Made by a program: the position numbers and the translations under genes | Notes under the pieces: generated by a model | What the model saw: the letters and a program-made list of their open reading frames with translations, nothing else | What the model was told of the DNA's origin: nothing | Databases searched by the model: none | DNA from: Dipylidium caninum | Lineage: Eukaryota > Platyhelminthes > Cestoda > Cyclophyllidea > Dipylidiidae | Assembly (NCBI GenBank): GCA_017562135.1 | Contig: QEYB01001427.1 | Location: 372,001-436,000 of the forward strand | Length of the DNA stretch: 64,000 bases | Direction: 5' to 3' | Part shown: positions 25,101 to 37,796 of the stretch, piece by piece | Numbering within the stretch: position 1 is the stretch's first letter | Layout of the letters: each line of letters begins with the position of its first letter

Positions 25101-28100
25101 GGGGCTGCCCACAGAAGCAGAACCAGAAGCAGCAGCGACAACATCTCTTCCGCGCCCACGTCTACTGCGCAGCTACCGTCGGAGTAGAGAGAGTGATGAG
25201 TCTGATTTAACGGTGGATTTACTTAAAGACCTACTACAGCGCATAAATCGGAGCAAGAAAGGTACGATAAGGATTGTTCCTACAACGCTTTGACATCTCC
25301 TTTGACGACCCCCGGTCGTTTGCGTCCGACAGCTTGCGGAGTATCAGAGGGCTGATTCCGAGCCTCCTAGCACTCTCTAATTGTTAAACAGCCAGAGTTG
25401 GAGAGAACTCGACCTCACAACCAAGGCAAAATGGTGCGACAGTCAAAAAGGAAATGATTTTATCACAAAACTCTGACGATTCAGCCAAAGAGGGTAAAGA
25501 TGCGAAAGCAACGGTTTTCAGTCCTATCTTCGCCCGAGAAAATGGCGTCTTGCCTGGAAACGACAGCAAATAGGAGATTCGAGACAAGAGCATCCAACGA
25601 CAAGCAAATAGGCACCTACTAGCTGAACAGTCCCAAACTCCCATTGGGAAAACGAGATAAACGTCGAGGTGGACGTACAGCATTAGGCGTCGCGTCTTGC
25701 TCCCCGTGGTTCTTCAACACTTGAGGAGTCCTGCAAGACGTATTGTGAGTGCCAGCTGTCTGCAATACGAGAGGCAAAATTAAATCCTCATTGTATCAGC
25801 GGTAGCCAACGTAAACAAAGGACCCAGTCGAGTTCGCGGCGCGTAGAAGACTGTACTACTATTTGGGAGCAACAGGAACTAAGGATAACGGGAAGGCACT
25901 AAAAGGAAAGAACACCCTTATTGTGCTCAATCTTCTCCTTCTTCACTCTAGATAAAGTGCTTCCATGTCCCGAATGTTCAGCAGCGTTTTACACCAATTT
26001 GTGTCAGTCGCCTTGACGACAGCGAAGTCTACAAGATCTCACTTGCACCAAAAAGGCGCGAAATATGGTGTAACAGAATGCGGACTTTCAAACGAAAAGC
26101 CCCAAATATTAAGTTGAAAGCTATGAAACGGGCGTTGAATATTAAAAAGAAAGCAAGAACCGCAATTTACCGCATTATTTATTATACTCGGCCGAAGCAA
26201 CTTCCATTGCATCTGTAACTTACTACTAAAGATAGGGAAAGTCATATATGCTTTTTTGTAAGAGATCTTTAATTTATCGAGTTAATAAACCTTTCAAAGC
26301 ATTTTATAGTATCTGTTTTTATGTTACTTTTGTTTTATAAGTAATTCGTAATTAGCAAAAAAGAAATAATCGGTCGGGAAATAGAGGATGAATATGGGGA
26401 TATGGCTAAAAATGGCGAATTTTTACGAAATGAGTAAGAAGAACGCATTCACCATTCATGAATAAGAATACCGATCGTAAGCTGCAATGCACCCCTCTCA
26501 GTCGCAGATGGACACGAACGATCGTTTCATAGTTCCCAACTAAATATTTTCACTTACGGAGAGGAATCAACCTCAGTCAAATGAGGACCAGCAGTTAAGA
26601 CATCGAGAAGATGGAGGAAGTTGCAATAAAGTATGCCAACCACCACTTTTTTTACATTTTCTTAACTCCCTTAGTCCAACCAAGGTGTTTAATACGCCTG
26701 AGGCGTCACGAAACAAAGAGGCCAATGTAGGGCGAGAAAAGGTGTAGGAATCCCTGAACGTGTGACAGTAAAATAGGAATTTTTAAGATACAGAAAGAGC
26801 TGTATACACCTAAACCACCTCGTTGATAAGGGCAGACACTTTTTGAGCAAAAAGGAGTAAAAAAAGTTGATTCACTGTCAAGTAACAACATAAACATTTC
26901 GAATGAGAAGGAGCAAAACGAGAGATCACATTTTCTTACGGATTCTTTCATCATTCTATTAATTGCATTGCGGGTTTCCGGTTCTCCGGAACTTTTACGA
27001 CTTCGGTGCGTCGTTGAAGTTCTCGATTTCATCGGCTTTGACCTCTGGAGCATCGAAGTAGCTTCACTTTGCCGAGGCTCTGGAATCTTCTCAACTGCAT
27101 CACTACAGCCAACGCTCTCACCGCCGCAAGGCTCAAAAAACAAGGATTCATCAACTTCTTCTCCCTTCGCCTGCTGAAGCAGTTTACTGATAAAAGCCTT
27201 CATTTCGGGATTGTCGCACCGCGAGTTATGCAATTCCTCCACCCCATCCCCCTGTTCAACACTGTCTTCATCCAAGAGACGCCTTTGAGCGTCTATAAGC
27301 TGGAGATCATGAGCTTCCTTAAACTCCTTGAATCTGAAAAATGAAGAAATTTATTTACATTTAAAACGGAAAAAGTTAAACTTGAAATTGTGAACACCGA
27401 CTCCACCCCCCCCCCCTAACTTGCTGACCACATGAAGGTGAATGATGTTCTATTTTCAGTCACAGAGTGCGCAATTTTTAGATGAAGCAACCATATAACA
27501 GCACTTTATTCCTACCTCTCGGTGGGGAAGGACACTTTAATCTGCAAGAGTAAGTCGATTACCTTTTACAAGTTTATGGAGAGAATGCCAGTAGAGCCGT
27601 TATCTTTCCACAACAAGGTCTCAACGGCGTCGATTTTAAGGCCATCCAGTAATCGGGAGTGTAATGCAAACGATTTTAATCTACCAATACCGTGTATCGC
27701 TTTATTGTCTGCCCAAGTATGTTTGCAGAAAAAAAAATTCTTGGTTAGCAGAAGTTCTTAATATGATTAAATTACACGGCACATACACTAGGTGTTTAGA
27801 TATGAATTAAATAAAAACAGACGCGATTCGACAGATCCGAAAAAAGTATTTAATCCTCTTTCCCACATTCTTCTTGCATGAGTGGCTCACTTCAAAGAGA
27901 TTGAACAAAAAAAACAGGTCGTTGAAGTAATAAGGGAGGGTATAAATAATGGGTATCGAGTATCATCAGACGGCTAGAATACTGTTGTTGTAAGTTCAAC
28001 TAAACTGTTTCAATGGCCCAATTTGGCGAAAACCCGTTAGGAGTAAGTCGTGCGTTTTGATGTGACGCATCAAAATAGAAAAATTACAAGGGAGAGAATG

Positions 28101-29218
28101 CAAAGAATGTAGAATAAACATTTCCTAAAAAGCGCTTGTGCAGAACCAAATTTCCGAGATCTCCCAATATGCTAAACCATGATCTTATCTAATGAAATTA
28201 GAGGATGGTAACTTGTTAGAAATTAATAATTTCACAAATACATTGTAATCCAATGCAATAGATACTGCTACTGAAGATAATGAAGAGGCATTTTAAAGTA
28301 AAAACATCAAAACTTGGCTTCATATCCACAAACTAAAATTATAACACTACAGAAATAGGAAACAAACATCACCCATACACTAGACATTTTTTTCCATTTG
28401 CCGTTAAATTATGCATGAGTGTTGTAATAATCACCGAAGACTGGGTGTTTCCCATTAAACAACAGTGACGTGTAAGTTTTAAATATCAACAAAAATATGC
28501 TCGATTCGTTTTAGTAAGAAAAAATTATATTATTCGATTAAAACATCATTTAAAATGTGAAGCATACTGTGTGATAGTGGAAGCATTTTGATTATCTCCA
28601 GTGAAATCCGATTGCAATACCGGAAAGGGGAGGTCTCCTTTACGATGTTTCTTAACTTTCCGTTTCTGTTTGGTCGTCTTCCATTTGCCTGAAGTATTTT
28701 TGTAAAGCAGATAATGCACCAGAGCGCGCCAATCAGTGTGGTTGGCGCGGAAGGTTTTCACGAATTTGGCGATTTCGGGACGAGAAGCTAGGCGAATCAC
28801 AATGCGGTCCTGCTTGGTCAAATTCTCACCGCCCTTTTCGAGCTGAAAGAGAGAGTAAACGGTGCAGCAGAACGGCGAGCAATGATGGATTTGGAAGAAT
28901 TATGTATATAGTACATACTATTTCATGTGAATTTTCATTGGCCAACACTATTTTACATAACTTCGTGGTATTGAAACTTTTGAGTAGACGAAGTTCTGCG
29001 AGTCTATTTATTATTTTGCGACCCAGACGCTTGACCTTTCGTTCGGGGGCTTTCGACTGTTTCTCTTTCTGCCTTTTTATGTAAGATGCAAGTTCGCGAA
29101 CAAGCAACACCTTTCCTCTTTTAATAAGAGGACGCATGGATAACAATACATTGTTAAGCTCAACGACGTCGACAGACAACTGCTCATGCTCCTCCTCTAT
29201 TCCGTATGTCAGCGGCAT
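22187..29218 (-). CDS. SRFBP1: SRFBP1/BUD22-like nucleolar protein, multi-exon
   Basis: BUD22/SRFBP1 family proteins act in 18S rRNA and small-subunit maturation. Exon 1, 29218-28919, is exactly 100 codons and carries the family start motif VVELNNVLLSMRPLIKRGKV then a basic helical stretch. Exon 2 starts at 28842 (LEKGGENLTKQDRIVIRLAS), matching the family's FEK-x-ERAIARLA region. A lysine-rich block follows, with a likely donor near 28617. A middle exon from about 27336 to 26945 is acidic then basic. A short acidic exon is likely near 23648-23800 (SGDESILGRDDVEI). The last exon, 22429-22187 (81 codons with stop), carries RGTYRQG and ends in the diagnostic HPSW...RIVFNDE tail (family consensus HPSWEA...KKITFDD). 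Both ends of the protein are firm; middle exons and their joins are partly guessed. Confidence 0.8.
23040..23480. promoter_or_regulatory. CpG-rich island with overlapping E-box and CRE
   Basis: Inside the SRFBP1-like gene is a CpG-dense patch unlike its surroundings. It contains CACGTG at 23168-23173 overlapping TGACGTC at 23172-23178, then GCGCACGCGCGCGG. This resembles an internal promoter or enhancer. No transcript starting here could be identified, so function is inference. Confidence 0.35.
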
Positions 29219-32200
29219 TTCCGCTCGGGCCGAGCACGCATTGGCTTGTAGAACATGAAACATCATCATCAACATTTGAGCGTTGTGAAATGTACATTTA
29301 GTAACTACAATTTAAAAATTGACCTGCATAGCGTGGTTTTTACCCGTTCCTTGAAATCGACTTGACTACGACTTTCTGACACACGGCTTACATAACAAAT
29401 AGAGAAACAGAGTCTAGGCGGCAGGTCTAAAGTTTATGGGATTAGCATTAAAACTGCTAGTATTGAAACGTCAATTCTGGTCCAAAAATGTTATTAATGC
29501 CATTCAGGCGAATGGCTTCAAGTCTATGTCTGTTCAACGAAGTGCAAAGGGTTTTAAGTGCCCCGACAGGTTCAGTAGCAATCACAGAAAACCTTTTGCC
29601 GTTACGCAAACATTGTAATTTGCGACGTCGCAGAGTCGACTTAGCATTCCGCACCGCATCGCATGAACTTCTCTACCGTTTACATCGCTGGCATGTCAGT
29701 TGAACCACCTCGAAAAATGGGATGAACACAGACGGCGGCATTACTAATTTGTTTCCACCATCTTCCAGAATTTTAATGCACTCCGCAACGCCATACAAGC
29801 ATTTCATTCATTTTGAAGATTTCGACTCTTAGAGTCACCAACTTTTTCGCCTTTGATACATACCGAGGGCTAACAGGAAGTCTTAAGATGTTACCAGCAA
29901 ATGATCAAATCCGAATGAGCGAACTGCTGGCAACCATACCGCCCGAGAAGTGACAGATGACTGAACGACGTAAGTACGCAATTTAGGCAACTTCTGTCCA
30001 CACTTTAAGGATTATAATGATTAAACGACTTTGATCATTTCTTCATATAATCAACACTAGATATCGTGAAAACATAGCTGAGTTCCACACAAGAATGCCA
30101 AATGATGAAGAAAGCAAAAATATACTTAGGCATAGCAGACGAAAGACAAATTTGCTTAATGTGTCAATCACGTGCCCAATCTCCATAATCTGGAATCGCA
30201 GTTCAACCTCACCAGGTTAAAAAAAAAAAAACTTGTGGTAACTATATTTGGTTTATTATAACTTATGAACTTAAGAAGTTCGGAAATTGAAGAGTTTGCA
30301 TACCAATAATAAGTTCGAGCCATCTTCCCAGCATTCTCTCCCAACTTCAAAAAGGAAAACACTCGTCGAATCAAGCAGTCTGACGATAACCAGCAAAGTG
30401 CTAATGGGGTCGAATAATAGCTGACAGCATACTAAAAAACCATTACAACAAACAAATTCATTCACTACAAGAAAGTAGCCTCGTAAGGCAATTAATAGTA
30501 AGTTACAATCACTGGTTGGGAATAAAAAAACCCTTCCAAATCACAGTAAGAAAAGAAAATCAGTTGTCTTTTTCATGAGTTTTAATAAAGATAAATAGTA
30601 GAATATTAGGAAAAACCGTCACAAAATTCAGAAAATTTAACACACGTTTTTCGAGATAATGTCCTCATTAGGACACATTTTGGTGTCATGTAGTTCCTCA
30701 TTGATAGCAGGGAATATGAAATTTGAAATAAATTTTACCATCGAAAGGAGGTCATAAATCGGAAATTTTTCGCGTTGCAAAGGGACCCTGGGTTCGCAGA
30801 AAACCGAAACTTCTTCCGATCTGAAAGCAACAAGGACAAAAAAAAGTAGAGGGAATAAAAATATCGTAGAAGTAGAAAGGGTGAGTATTACTCTTTTGAA
30901 GCCGGAAGTTTGTGTAATTCAACCCGAACTACGAGTCCATTAAACGAGGTAGAAAAAACAACGATTTCCCAATTACATGAAAGTCTTTCGTAATAAACAT
31001 TCCAACAAGTAGGTTTCAATCTTGATGAGTCTGCAGGAAGTAAAGACGGTCATAAGTTATTACACAAGTATAAAAAGTGGGAATATAGTAGGTATTTACC
31101 ATAGGATAAATCGAGCAGCTGGTGAAAAGGCTCATATAATAGAGAAGAAGCCAACGGAAGGGGAATTATTTTCGGTCCTATAAGGGAACAAAGACGAATC
31201 ATCCACTCATTTTCTAGCATGATGATTTTAGTAGAAATTAAGGCAGATTCTCAAACAAAGTACGAACACAGGGGAGCAAATTGACTTACCAAAAAAGAGA
31301 CTCAACAGGTAAAGCTTTGGGAGCAGCGTCGATGCATGCAATTTTAAGACGGAGTTTTTAAGAGAGCCTCCGATACATGCTAAAAATGATAAAGTTCATT
31401 TCGTGCGAGCAACATCAAGGCTTTGGATGAAGAAAAAACCACGAACGTTAAAGCTCAGAGTAAGACAGAATACAGTAGCACGTAGGTCTTTAATGATATT
31501 CATGAACCTTCATCAGAGCTAGAGTTAAGAGAAGACACTTTACTATAAATTCAAGTAATGAACGGTTTGAGTTACCGATAGGCCATCTCGATCATCCATT
31601 CAGTTGGTTTGGCTTCAACTTAATAAAACACTTTTCAGAAGTGTGCCTTAAAAACCCTAACACAAAAATAATGCTTATTTTAGCCAAAAAATGAATGTTT
31701 CCAATTTTATTATTGTTTCGTAACAGGTTTTTACGTTTTTATGGGTTTCAAGGCTTTCACTTTTTTCCCAGCCTCCTTTCTTGGAAGTAAGTCTAAAATT
31801 TGTCGCAATGCTTTCCTACCTCGTCGCCACTTTACAAATTTACTCATTTTGTTTTTTAAGCATGGCTGAGGGTAGACCTTACAAAAAAAACTGCTCTCCG
31901 CTCTAGTGAAATAATCGGCACAATGCACAGGTTGATTTTGAATAGTCCTACAATCCACACCGTTTTCTTTTTCACTTTGATTTATCCCTAGTCTGCGCGA
32001 GTCCCCATCCCTTCAATCGATATTTTGAACAAGTCCGACAGGAATTTTAAGTTTGCTGGGAGGATTTTTTTTCGTTTCATCGATAAATAAAAGCATCTTC
32101 CGGCGTATCATCCATTTTTATTTTGCAATTCTGAATAATAGCAACTGTGTATTTTTCGGGATTTCGAAACATATTCTCAGTTTTGTCGAGAAAATTTGTG

Positions 32201-34423
32201 TCAATGGGATTATTTTAAGTCGCACAGTTGGCTCACTGTTTTTAGTCAAATTCCGCAACTTTTCCCCGTGCAACTTTGCCACATCACAGATTCACAGCTT
32301 CAGTAGTCATTCTTCATTTTTGAAAACCTTAAATTTACCTCTGGATTTACATCTTCTTCCACTTGACTACCTCACTTTTTGGCATACTTTGGATGTTATT
32401 CTTTTGGATACGAATACGCGGAATCTTGAAATGTCCTTTACCCTTTCCCATACTCCCCACTTTTCCATCCGATATAGGCGTCTAATTCTCTCCAAAGAAC
32501 GTGTCCGTTTTTTAACCTGTTGACGTGTTAAATATAACCATTCGCTTAGAAAACTTCACACCAAGGCCGAATACAGATGTTGTTTTTTTACTACTCTGAA
32601 ACATTATATAAGGAAATGTTAAAATTACGAGCGCCTCAATTACCTTTCATTGATGAGTCATCGGATGGCAAGAAGGCGGCATCGATTTTGAGTCCATGCT
32701 GCGCCGTAGCCTCCACCCCTGAGAAATCTCACACAATCACTCACGTATGGCATGCGCGCACACCACACGCACAGACCGAGGGGTTGAAGTGCCGCTTCCA
32801 CCCTCACAATTCCCTTAAAGAGAAAGTTTGAACCAAGAGATAAACTACTCTTTTCTGCCACACCGCCTTCATATCCACTTTACAATCCTCATGAGCGTGA
32901 AGATGTGTGAGCATATAGCCTTTCATGTATTTTTAAATTGCGAAGAGGCAAATCATCGTCTCTTCCTGTCTTCTCTTCTTCCACGCCCCGTGACTAAAGC
33001 TGTTGGCAGTGCTATTGCACTTCTAGAAATTCACACACAAGGTGCGCAGGCAGGAATGTCCGGGACTAATATACCTGGCGAGGTGTAAATTTAGGAAATT
33101 ACTTTTGTTACTAATCCGTACAGGTAAACATATTTTTAAGGCTATGAGCAACACTTAGCACTGCCGCGAAGTTTAAGGTGAACAGGGCTACTGAGGGCAT
33201 CGCTTAAGCTTCGGACAGTTGTTTTTTTGGGAGCGGGAGAACTCAGTCACCGCCTAATTTGCCCAGATAATATAGGCTTGCCAGATACACCTCTAGGCTT
33301 CCAACCCTATGGCAAACATTCCTACTACCTATTTCTGGCTTTATTGAGGCCGAATTCCGGCATCATTCACTTAACTCAAACTCCCTTGAAAGCCAACTTC
33401 TGACCCGATAATACTGGAGCGGTACCATTAACACACTTGTTACTCACCACTTTTCGTAGAAGTCATGACAACAAGGAGCTAGAGTTTGGTAGACACAATT
33501 TGGGGCTTTTCAATTAAGCAGTTGTTACCAGGGTGACCACTCTCGTCGCCGCCTACCCTGCAGAAATTCGCAACTGCCTCTTCTTCAGTCCAGACACCAC
33601 AAACAGGACTGGAACACCAATGCTCTCAGAGGGCGGAAATGACAGTGCGGAAGCGTGTTCCTCATCAACGTGTCTGCGTGTGATCGCCCCAAAAAGTGTT
33701 AAATGGAGGGGGATATGACCCACATCAGTAGGTTCTATTGGTCAGTGCCAGAAGGGTGCCTTCCTTGGTGGGATTGGGATGCGAATATGACAAATGAAGC
33801 ACATCTGCCACCTCTCGTTATACTTCACAGATCACATAGGTCACCCGGTTGGAGGTGCTTCCACCCCACGGGGAACAGATCCACTTGACATTAATACGTG
33901 TTAAGCAACGCACTATTCCCGAAGGGAAGCTCGAGTGGTACCGGCGGAAACACTTTGCGTGGGAACTCCTGACACCAACAGCCTTTAACGAACAGAACTC
34001 ACGAAACACACCCTAATACGAAAACCATGAGACACTGATGAGCAGTAGACTCTTGGTTTGAGCAAATGAATTGTTAGACAACAGAGTATTAGAATTAACA
34101 ACTCCCCTCCCACCGACATCTTAAAGGAGAATTTTTTAATGTAATTATTAATAACATTTGCTTTTTTTACCAACATTAATAACCTAACCTTAAAATGACC
34201 TCAGCCACACAAACGCGCACATAAGCCAACACACCCACAAATCACAAGACTCGATATAGGCAATGAACAAGCCACCTGAAAGAAACGCAAGTAGTCATCC
34301 ACTAGTTACCACCGTTGGCAGATTAACAAGACAGTCAATAAGGACCAATAAAATCAATCTGAACGGGATTGTTTTCATAGAGGGCGAAATAACCACGAAT
34401 AGGGAGAAGTTAGGGCAGAAATT
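29219..34423. other. AT-rich stretch with no firmly supported gene
   Basis: The region is AT-rich with poly-A/T runs (for example 30218-30230) and scattered short open frames. The best candidates are a basic frame at 31958-31731 on the minus strand, ending in a lysine-rich tail and followed by an AATAAA-like sequence, and overlapping 60-70 codon frames at 29436-29703 on the plus strand. None has a recognisable domain. Confidence 0.5.
31731..31958 (-). CDS. Possible small basic terminal exon, unrecognised
   Basis: An open frame of up to 75 codons whose last 38 are rich in Lys and Arg (starts MSKFVKWRRGRKALRQIL). The stop is followed within about 40 bases by AATAAAA on the same strand. It could be the last exon of an unseen gene or chance. 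No family assigned. Confidence 0.25.
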   Translation of the reverse strand: MDCRTIQNQPVHCADYFTRAESSFFCKVYPQPCLKNKMSKFVKWRRGRKALRQILDLLPRKEAGKKVKALKPIKT

Positions 34424-35391
34424 CTACCTCGATGACGGTTGGTAGAAATTAGAGCCCTGAATAATTCCCTGCTTATTGTTCAAGTGGTTGAAGATCCCGC
34501 TTTCATAGACTATCGAAGGCGGCAGAAAAGACTGCTGCTGTTGTTGAAGGTGGTTTTGGTGCTGCTGCAACGTTTGTTGGAAAGGCTGATAGAGCACTTG
34601 CCAGTTAATAAGTTGATACTGCTGCAGAAGATTGTTATGAACACCTAATGGTTTAGCGGGTGGTTGAGGCAGAGCGGAGGGGAGCGACGACCGAGACGGA
34701 GGAGGCGGAGGGGAAGCGAAAGGACCCAAAACTTTCGACGCGGAGCCGAATCCCCGCGACAAAGGTGTGTCCGAATGACGGTGCTTGGAAGTAAGAGATT
34801 GGCTTTGAGGGGCGCCCAAAATGGGCACCTGATTTTGTCCTGGTGGTAGGATGAAGTTTAATACACGGCTATCATGTTCCAATGAGGTGGGAAGAGAAAG
34901 CGCCGCAGTAGGAATCGACATCAACGGAACAGCAGAAGATGGAGATGATTTCGTCGAAGGCACGGCCAATTGGCGGCGAAAGTGTTGTCGTAATCACCTT
35001 ATTCCGGTTTGGCATTGAGACCTTTTTCTGAGTCGGCTGATTTTCCTTGATCCTCGTCTACCTGACTACCATCAGGAGAAACATCAGAATCAATAAATTT
35101 CGTCAGAATCACTTGAGATGCTAAGTGATTCTGTACCCATTATCCTACGTTCGAACGGACGCATAGTAGGCTTCTTTCTCTTCCAGAGTTTTTTGACGGA
35201 ACTGCAGGCCTATAGAAAAGGAATCAGTACGAAAAAAGAATTAAGAGTAGTTAAGTAAGCCGAAATGGCATAGAATATGAAGGGGGAGAGTCACAGACGA
35301 ATTGATGGTAGTGTACGTACAAAGCATTTTCCTCGTTCGTCTGGACAACTTGGATAGGACGTCGCAAAATACGAATAGTTGGATTGGTCAT
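34424..35391 (-). CDS. SUZ-domain protein (SUZRD1/R3H-SUZ type)
   Basis: The first visible exon, 35391-35322, reads TNPTIRILRRP, the IRIL-RRP signature at the start of SUZ domains, an RNA-binding module. The next exon starts at 35209 and, if single extra bases at 35189-35194, 35147 and 35098-35100 are ignored, gives LPAVPSKTLEEKEAYYASVR then TRIMGTE, the SUZ core (KTLEEREAEYAKARARI-G). An acidic SDSD stretch follows. The 34969-34424 segment encodes a proline- and glutamine-rich tail with a QQQQQ run, as in R3H-SUZ proteins. The ATG at 35391 may be internal, since upstream exons could add an R3H domain I did not find. The SUZ call is good; the join to the Q-rich tail and the true ends are uncertain. 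Confidence 0.6.
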
Positions 35392-37796
35392 GGGAAGAAA
35401 TGGACTATTTAGTGGCAAGTCAATGAGTACGCATCTTAAGGTTTAAGTGTGCCAACGCATTCCGCAAAAGCCTGCAAACTCGACTTGCCGAATCTTAAAA
35501 AGTCCATAAGCACAAGCCACGACCTTAGAAGACAGACATTACCCTAAATTTAAACAAATTCGCGAATGTTAAAATACGTTCATTAAATTTATAAAGTAGA
35601 ACCGTGTGTGCCAATCCCCGTGTCGGTTGAATTAGTAATAAATGAACTAAGTTAATTAACGTGAAACCTATGAAAAGGTGATATTTTCAAGGATTTGAAA
35701 TGTTGCCATTCTGAAGGAAACGTCTCAAACTTTCCTTTTATATCTATTCCTACTTCTGGGACACTTACTTAGCTTTATTATTTTAGACAACTCGAAAATG
35801 CCAAATTTTTTCTTAACCCACCTACAAATTTGCCGTAGTTGCTTATCAGGCCCGTTAAATGCATTTCTTTACTTTGTGCAAATTAACGTTAATGCATTTC
35901 TTCCTTCCTGCCTCCCTAGTATAAACATCATTTAACTTTCGAGTTCAAAACATATGTTATAGCCGATTTTCAGCGAGGGAATTTGGCCATGGATCCCTTA
36001 CAAAAGAACACATTTTTCCCTTTGGAAACTAATCAATTCCACCCATCGCTAATGCATGGAAGTAGACGTTGCGCCGATGTAATCGCAAATCAATCCGAAC
36101 TTATTCTTATGTCAATTCGTGGGCCAGCCCATTCAGGCTTAGATTCATCTGTTTTGTTGAGTCGCATAAAAAGAAATTATGTTTCAAATCTAAGTTCTCT
36201 TATTTCTTGAGTAACTGATTTGCAACTAGCCAATTATAAGGGCTCGGAGTGCACAGATCCATCCGCCTGCAGAAACATTAGTCTATCATTTTTTAGGATT
36301 TTTTCTATTAATGTTCTCCTGCTCTCCTCTTATGCTAAGTGACTGGGGTGAGAGGTAATGAGTAAAGGTCATATCTGTACTCGACCTGATTCTACCGGTA
36401 TTTAATGTATCACGAGTGTTAAGAGAAGCGAGTTTTGAAAGAATGGTATGGGTAACTCCGTTGGCCAAAACATCGCCGCCCCCCCCCCCCCGACAAGTAA
36501 CTTCCTTATGTCCAGCTGCTTAATATCGTTACTAGTGGCACATAAATTAGTACTTCCGAGTATCCCTCTCCATCGCTGACCGAGATCTGAGGGCTGTCGG
36601 TGGTCTTCTTGCCGTTGAAGTTCCCATTGTTCCATTCTTTTCCATGGGTCGCAGGGAGTTTCGACCCCTTGACGCTACATATTGATTTGTCACTTTAGTT
36701 TCCGCGAATTCATCTGAAACAGATAGTTGTCGCAAGCAGTCAGAAACTTAATTTAATTAACCCTATTATGGTCGGTCTATTTGTTCCCCCAGGTGTACTC
36801 TCCTCCCATCCAGTCCGTCGCTACTGGGCCAGCAGTAACTCACAGCTCGGTCCCGGCAACGCGGCCACTTGCTGACCCGCGAGCGTCGGCTGCGGCAGGA
36901 GGTACGACGCAGGCGGCTGCGGCATTATAATCGACCTCGTTCTGGGCCGAGGCAGTGAGCAGAATCTGTTGAACTCGTTGCATTATCACAGCTTCAGGGT
37001 TGGGAGTAAGCCAGGCGTCCAGTCCAAGCATACGACCCAGACAATTTCTGAAGTTGAGTAACTAAATAAACGCAAAATTATCGTTTACAATTGGGTAGCC
37101 AGTGGAACTTTGTGCGGACAAAATGTCTTCCTCTGGAGTATCCCCACATCTGAGTGTGACTGGGAATTAACGTTGCAACTTCCAAGGGAGTATTTATCAC
37201 ACTCGAACCATGATAACGGGTGAAAAGCAAGAAAACGAGTTCAAGACACAGTAGACGAGGCTGGAGACAGTTTCTAAGTGGTAATTCTGTCACAAAAGCT
37301 GTTAGAAAGATGAAGGCACCTCCTGGCCAAGGCTCTAGGGAGGTGGAGACTCCTTAACCAGTAGGAAGAAGTCGTAAGGGGAGAAGGTAGCGAAATGACA
37401 GACGCCTTGACTTGTTACGTTTGACGGGTGGGTTTCGGTTTGATTGCTGCACCACCCAGGAAAACGTATCCTCGCAGTAAAAATTCTCTTCCCTCTGGGC
37501 GGTGCACCGTTAGAGAGTCTCTTTACGGCACTACACGTTCATTATATGAAGCTCGACTTCACAAAGTCCTTGTGAATGCGTAAAGTGGGACAAAAACAAT
37601 GACCGTATGAATCGAAAATCCCCACTAATTGAGAGAGTCATTCGGCTTTTTTTGCGGTTTGTTGTATGAGGGGGAGATTCGTGTGGCCACACAAATCTCC
37701 CTCCAGTTGTCAATGCCTCCTTGTGAGTAAAGAAAGAGAGGAAAACTTCCTCACTTGGAAAAATTTCTTGCAATTGTCAGCCAATGAACGCCTTAC
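35392..37796. other. No identified gene; possible minus-strand exons at 36.5-37.0 kb
   Basis: 35.4-36.5 kb is AT-rich and looks non-coding. At 37031-36840 a minus-strand frame (starts GLDAWLTPNPEAVIMQRVQQ) ends at a good GTGAGT donor, and 36735-36540 is open in more than one frame. These may be exons of one unrecognised gene, perhaps upstream exons of the SUZ gene. A 13-base C run is at 36479-36491. Confidence 0.35.
37672..37703. repeat. Near-perfect 30-bp palindrome
   Basis: GGGAGATTCGTGTGG is followed by its near-exact reverse complement CCACACAAATCTCCC, one mismatch, centred on GGCC. Both strands therefore read the same peptide GRFVWPH. It lies just downstream of the last placed coiled-coil exon. 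Confidence 0.8.

Noticed and set aside
32053..32523. 156-codon plus-strand open frame in the AT-rich region
   Set aside because: Phe, Leu and Ser-rich composition expected from AT-rich DNA, with no motif, splice site or conserved start.
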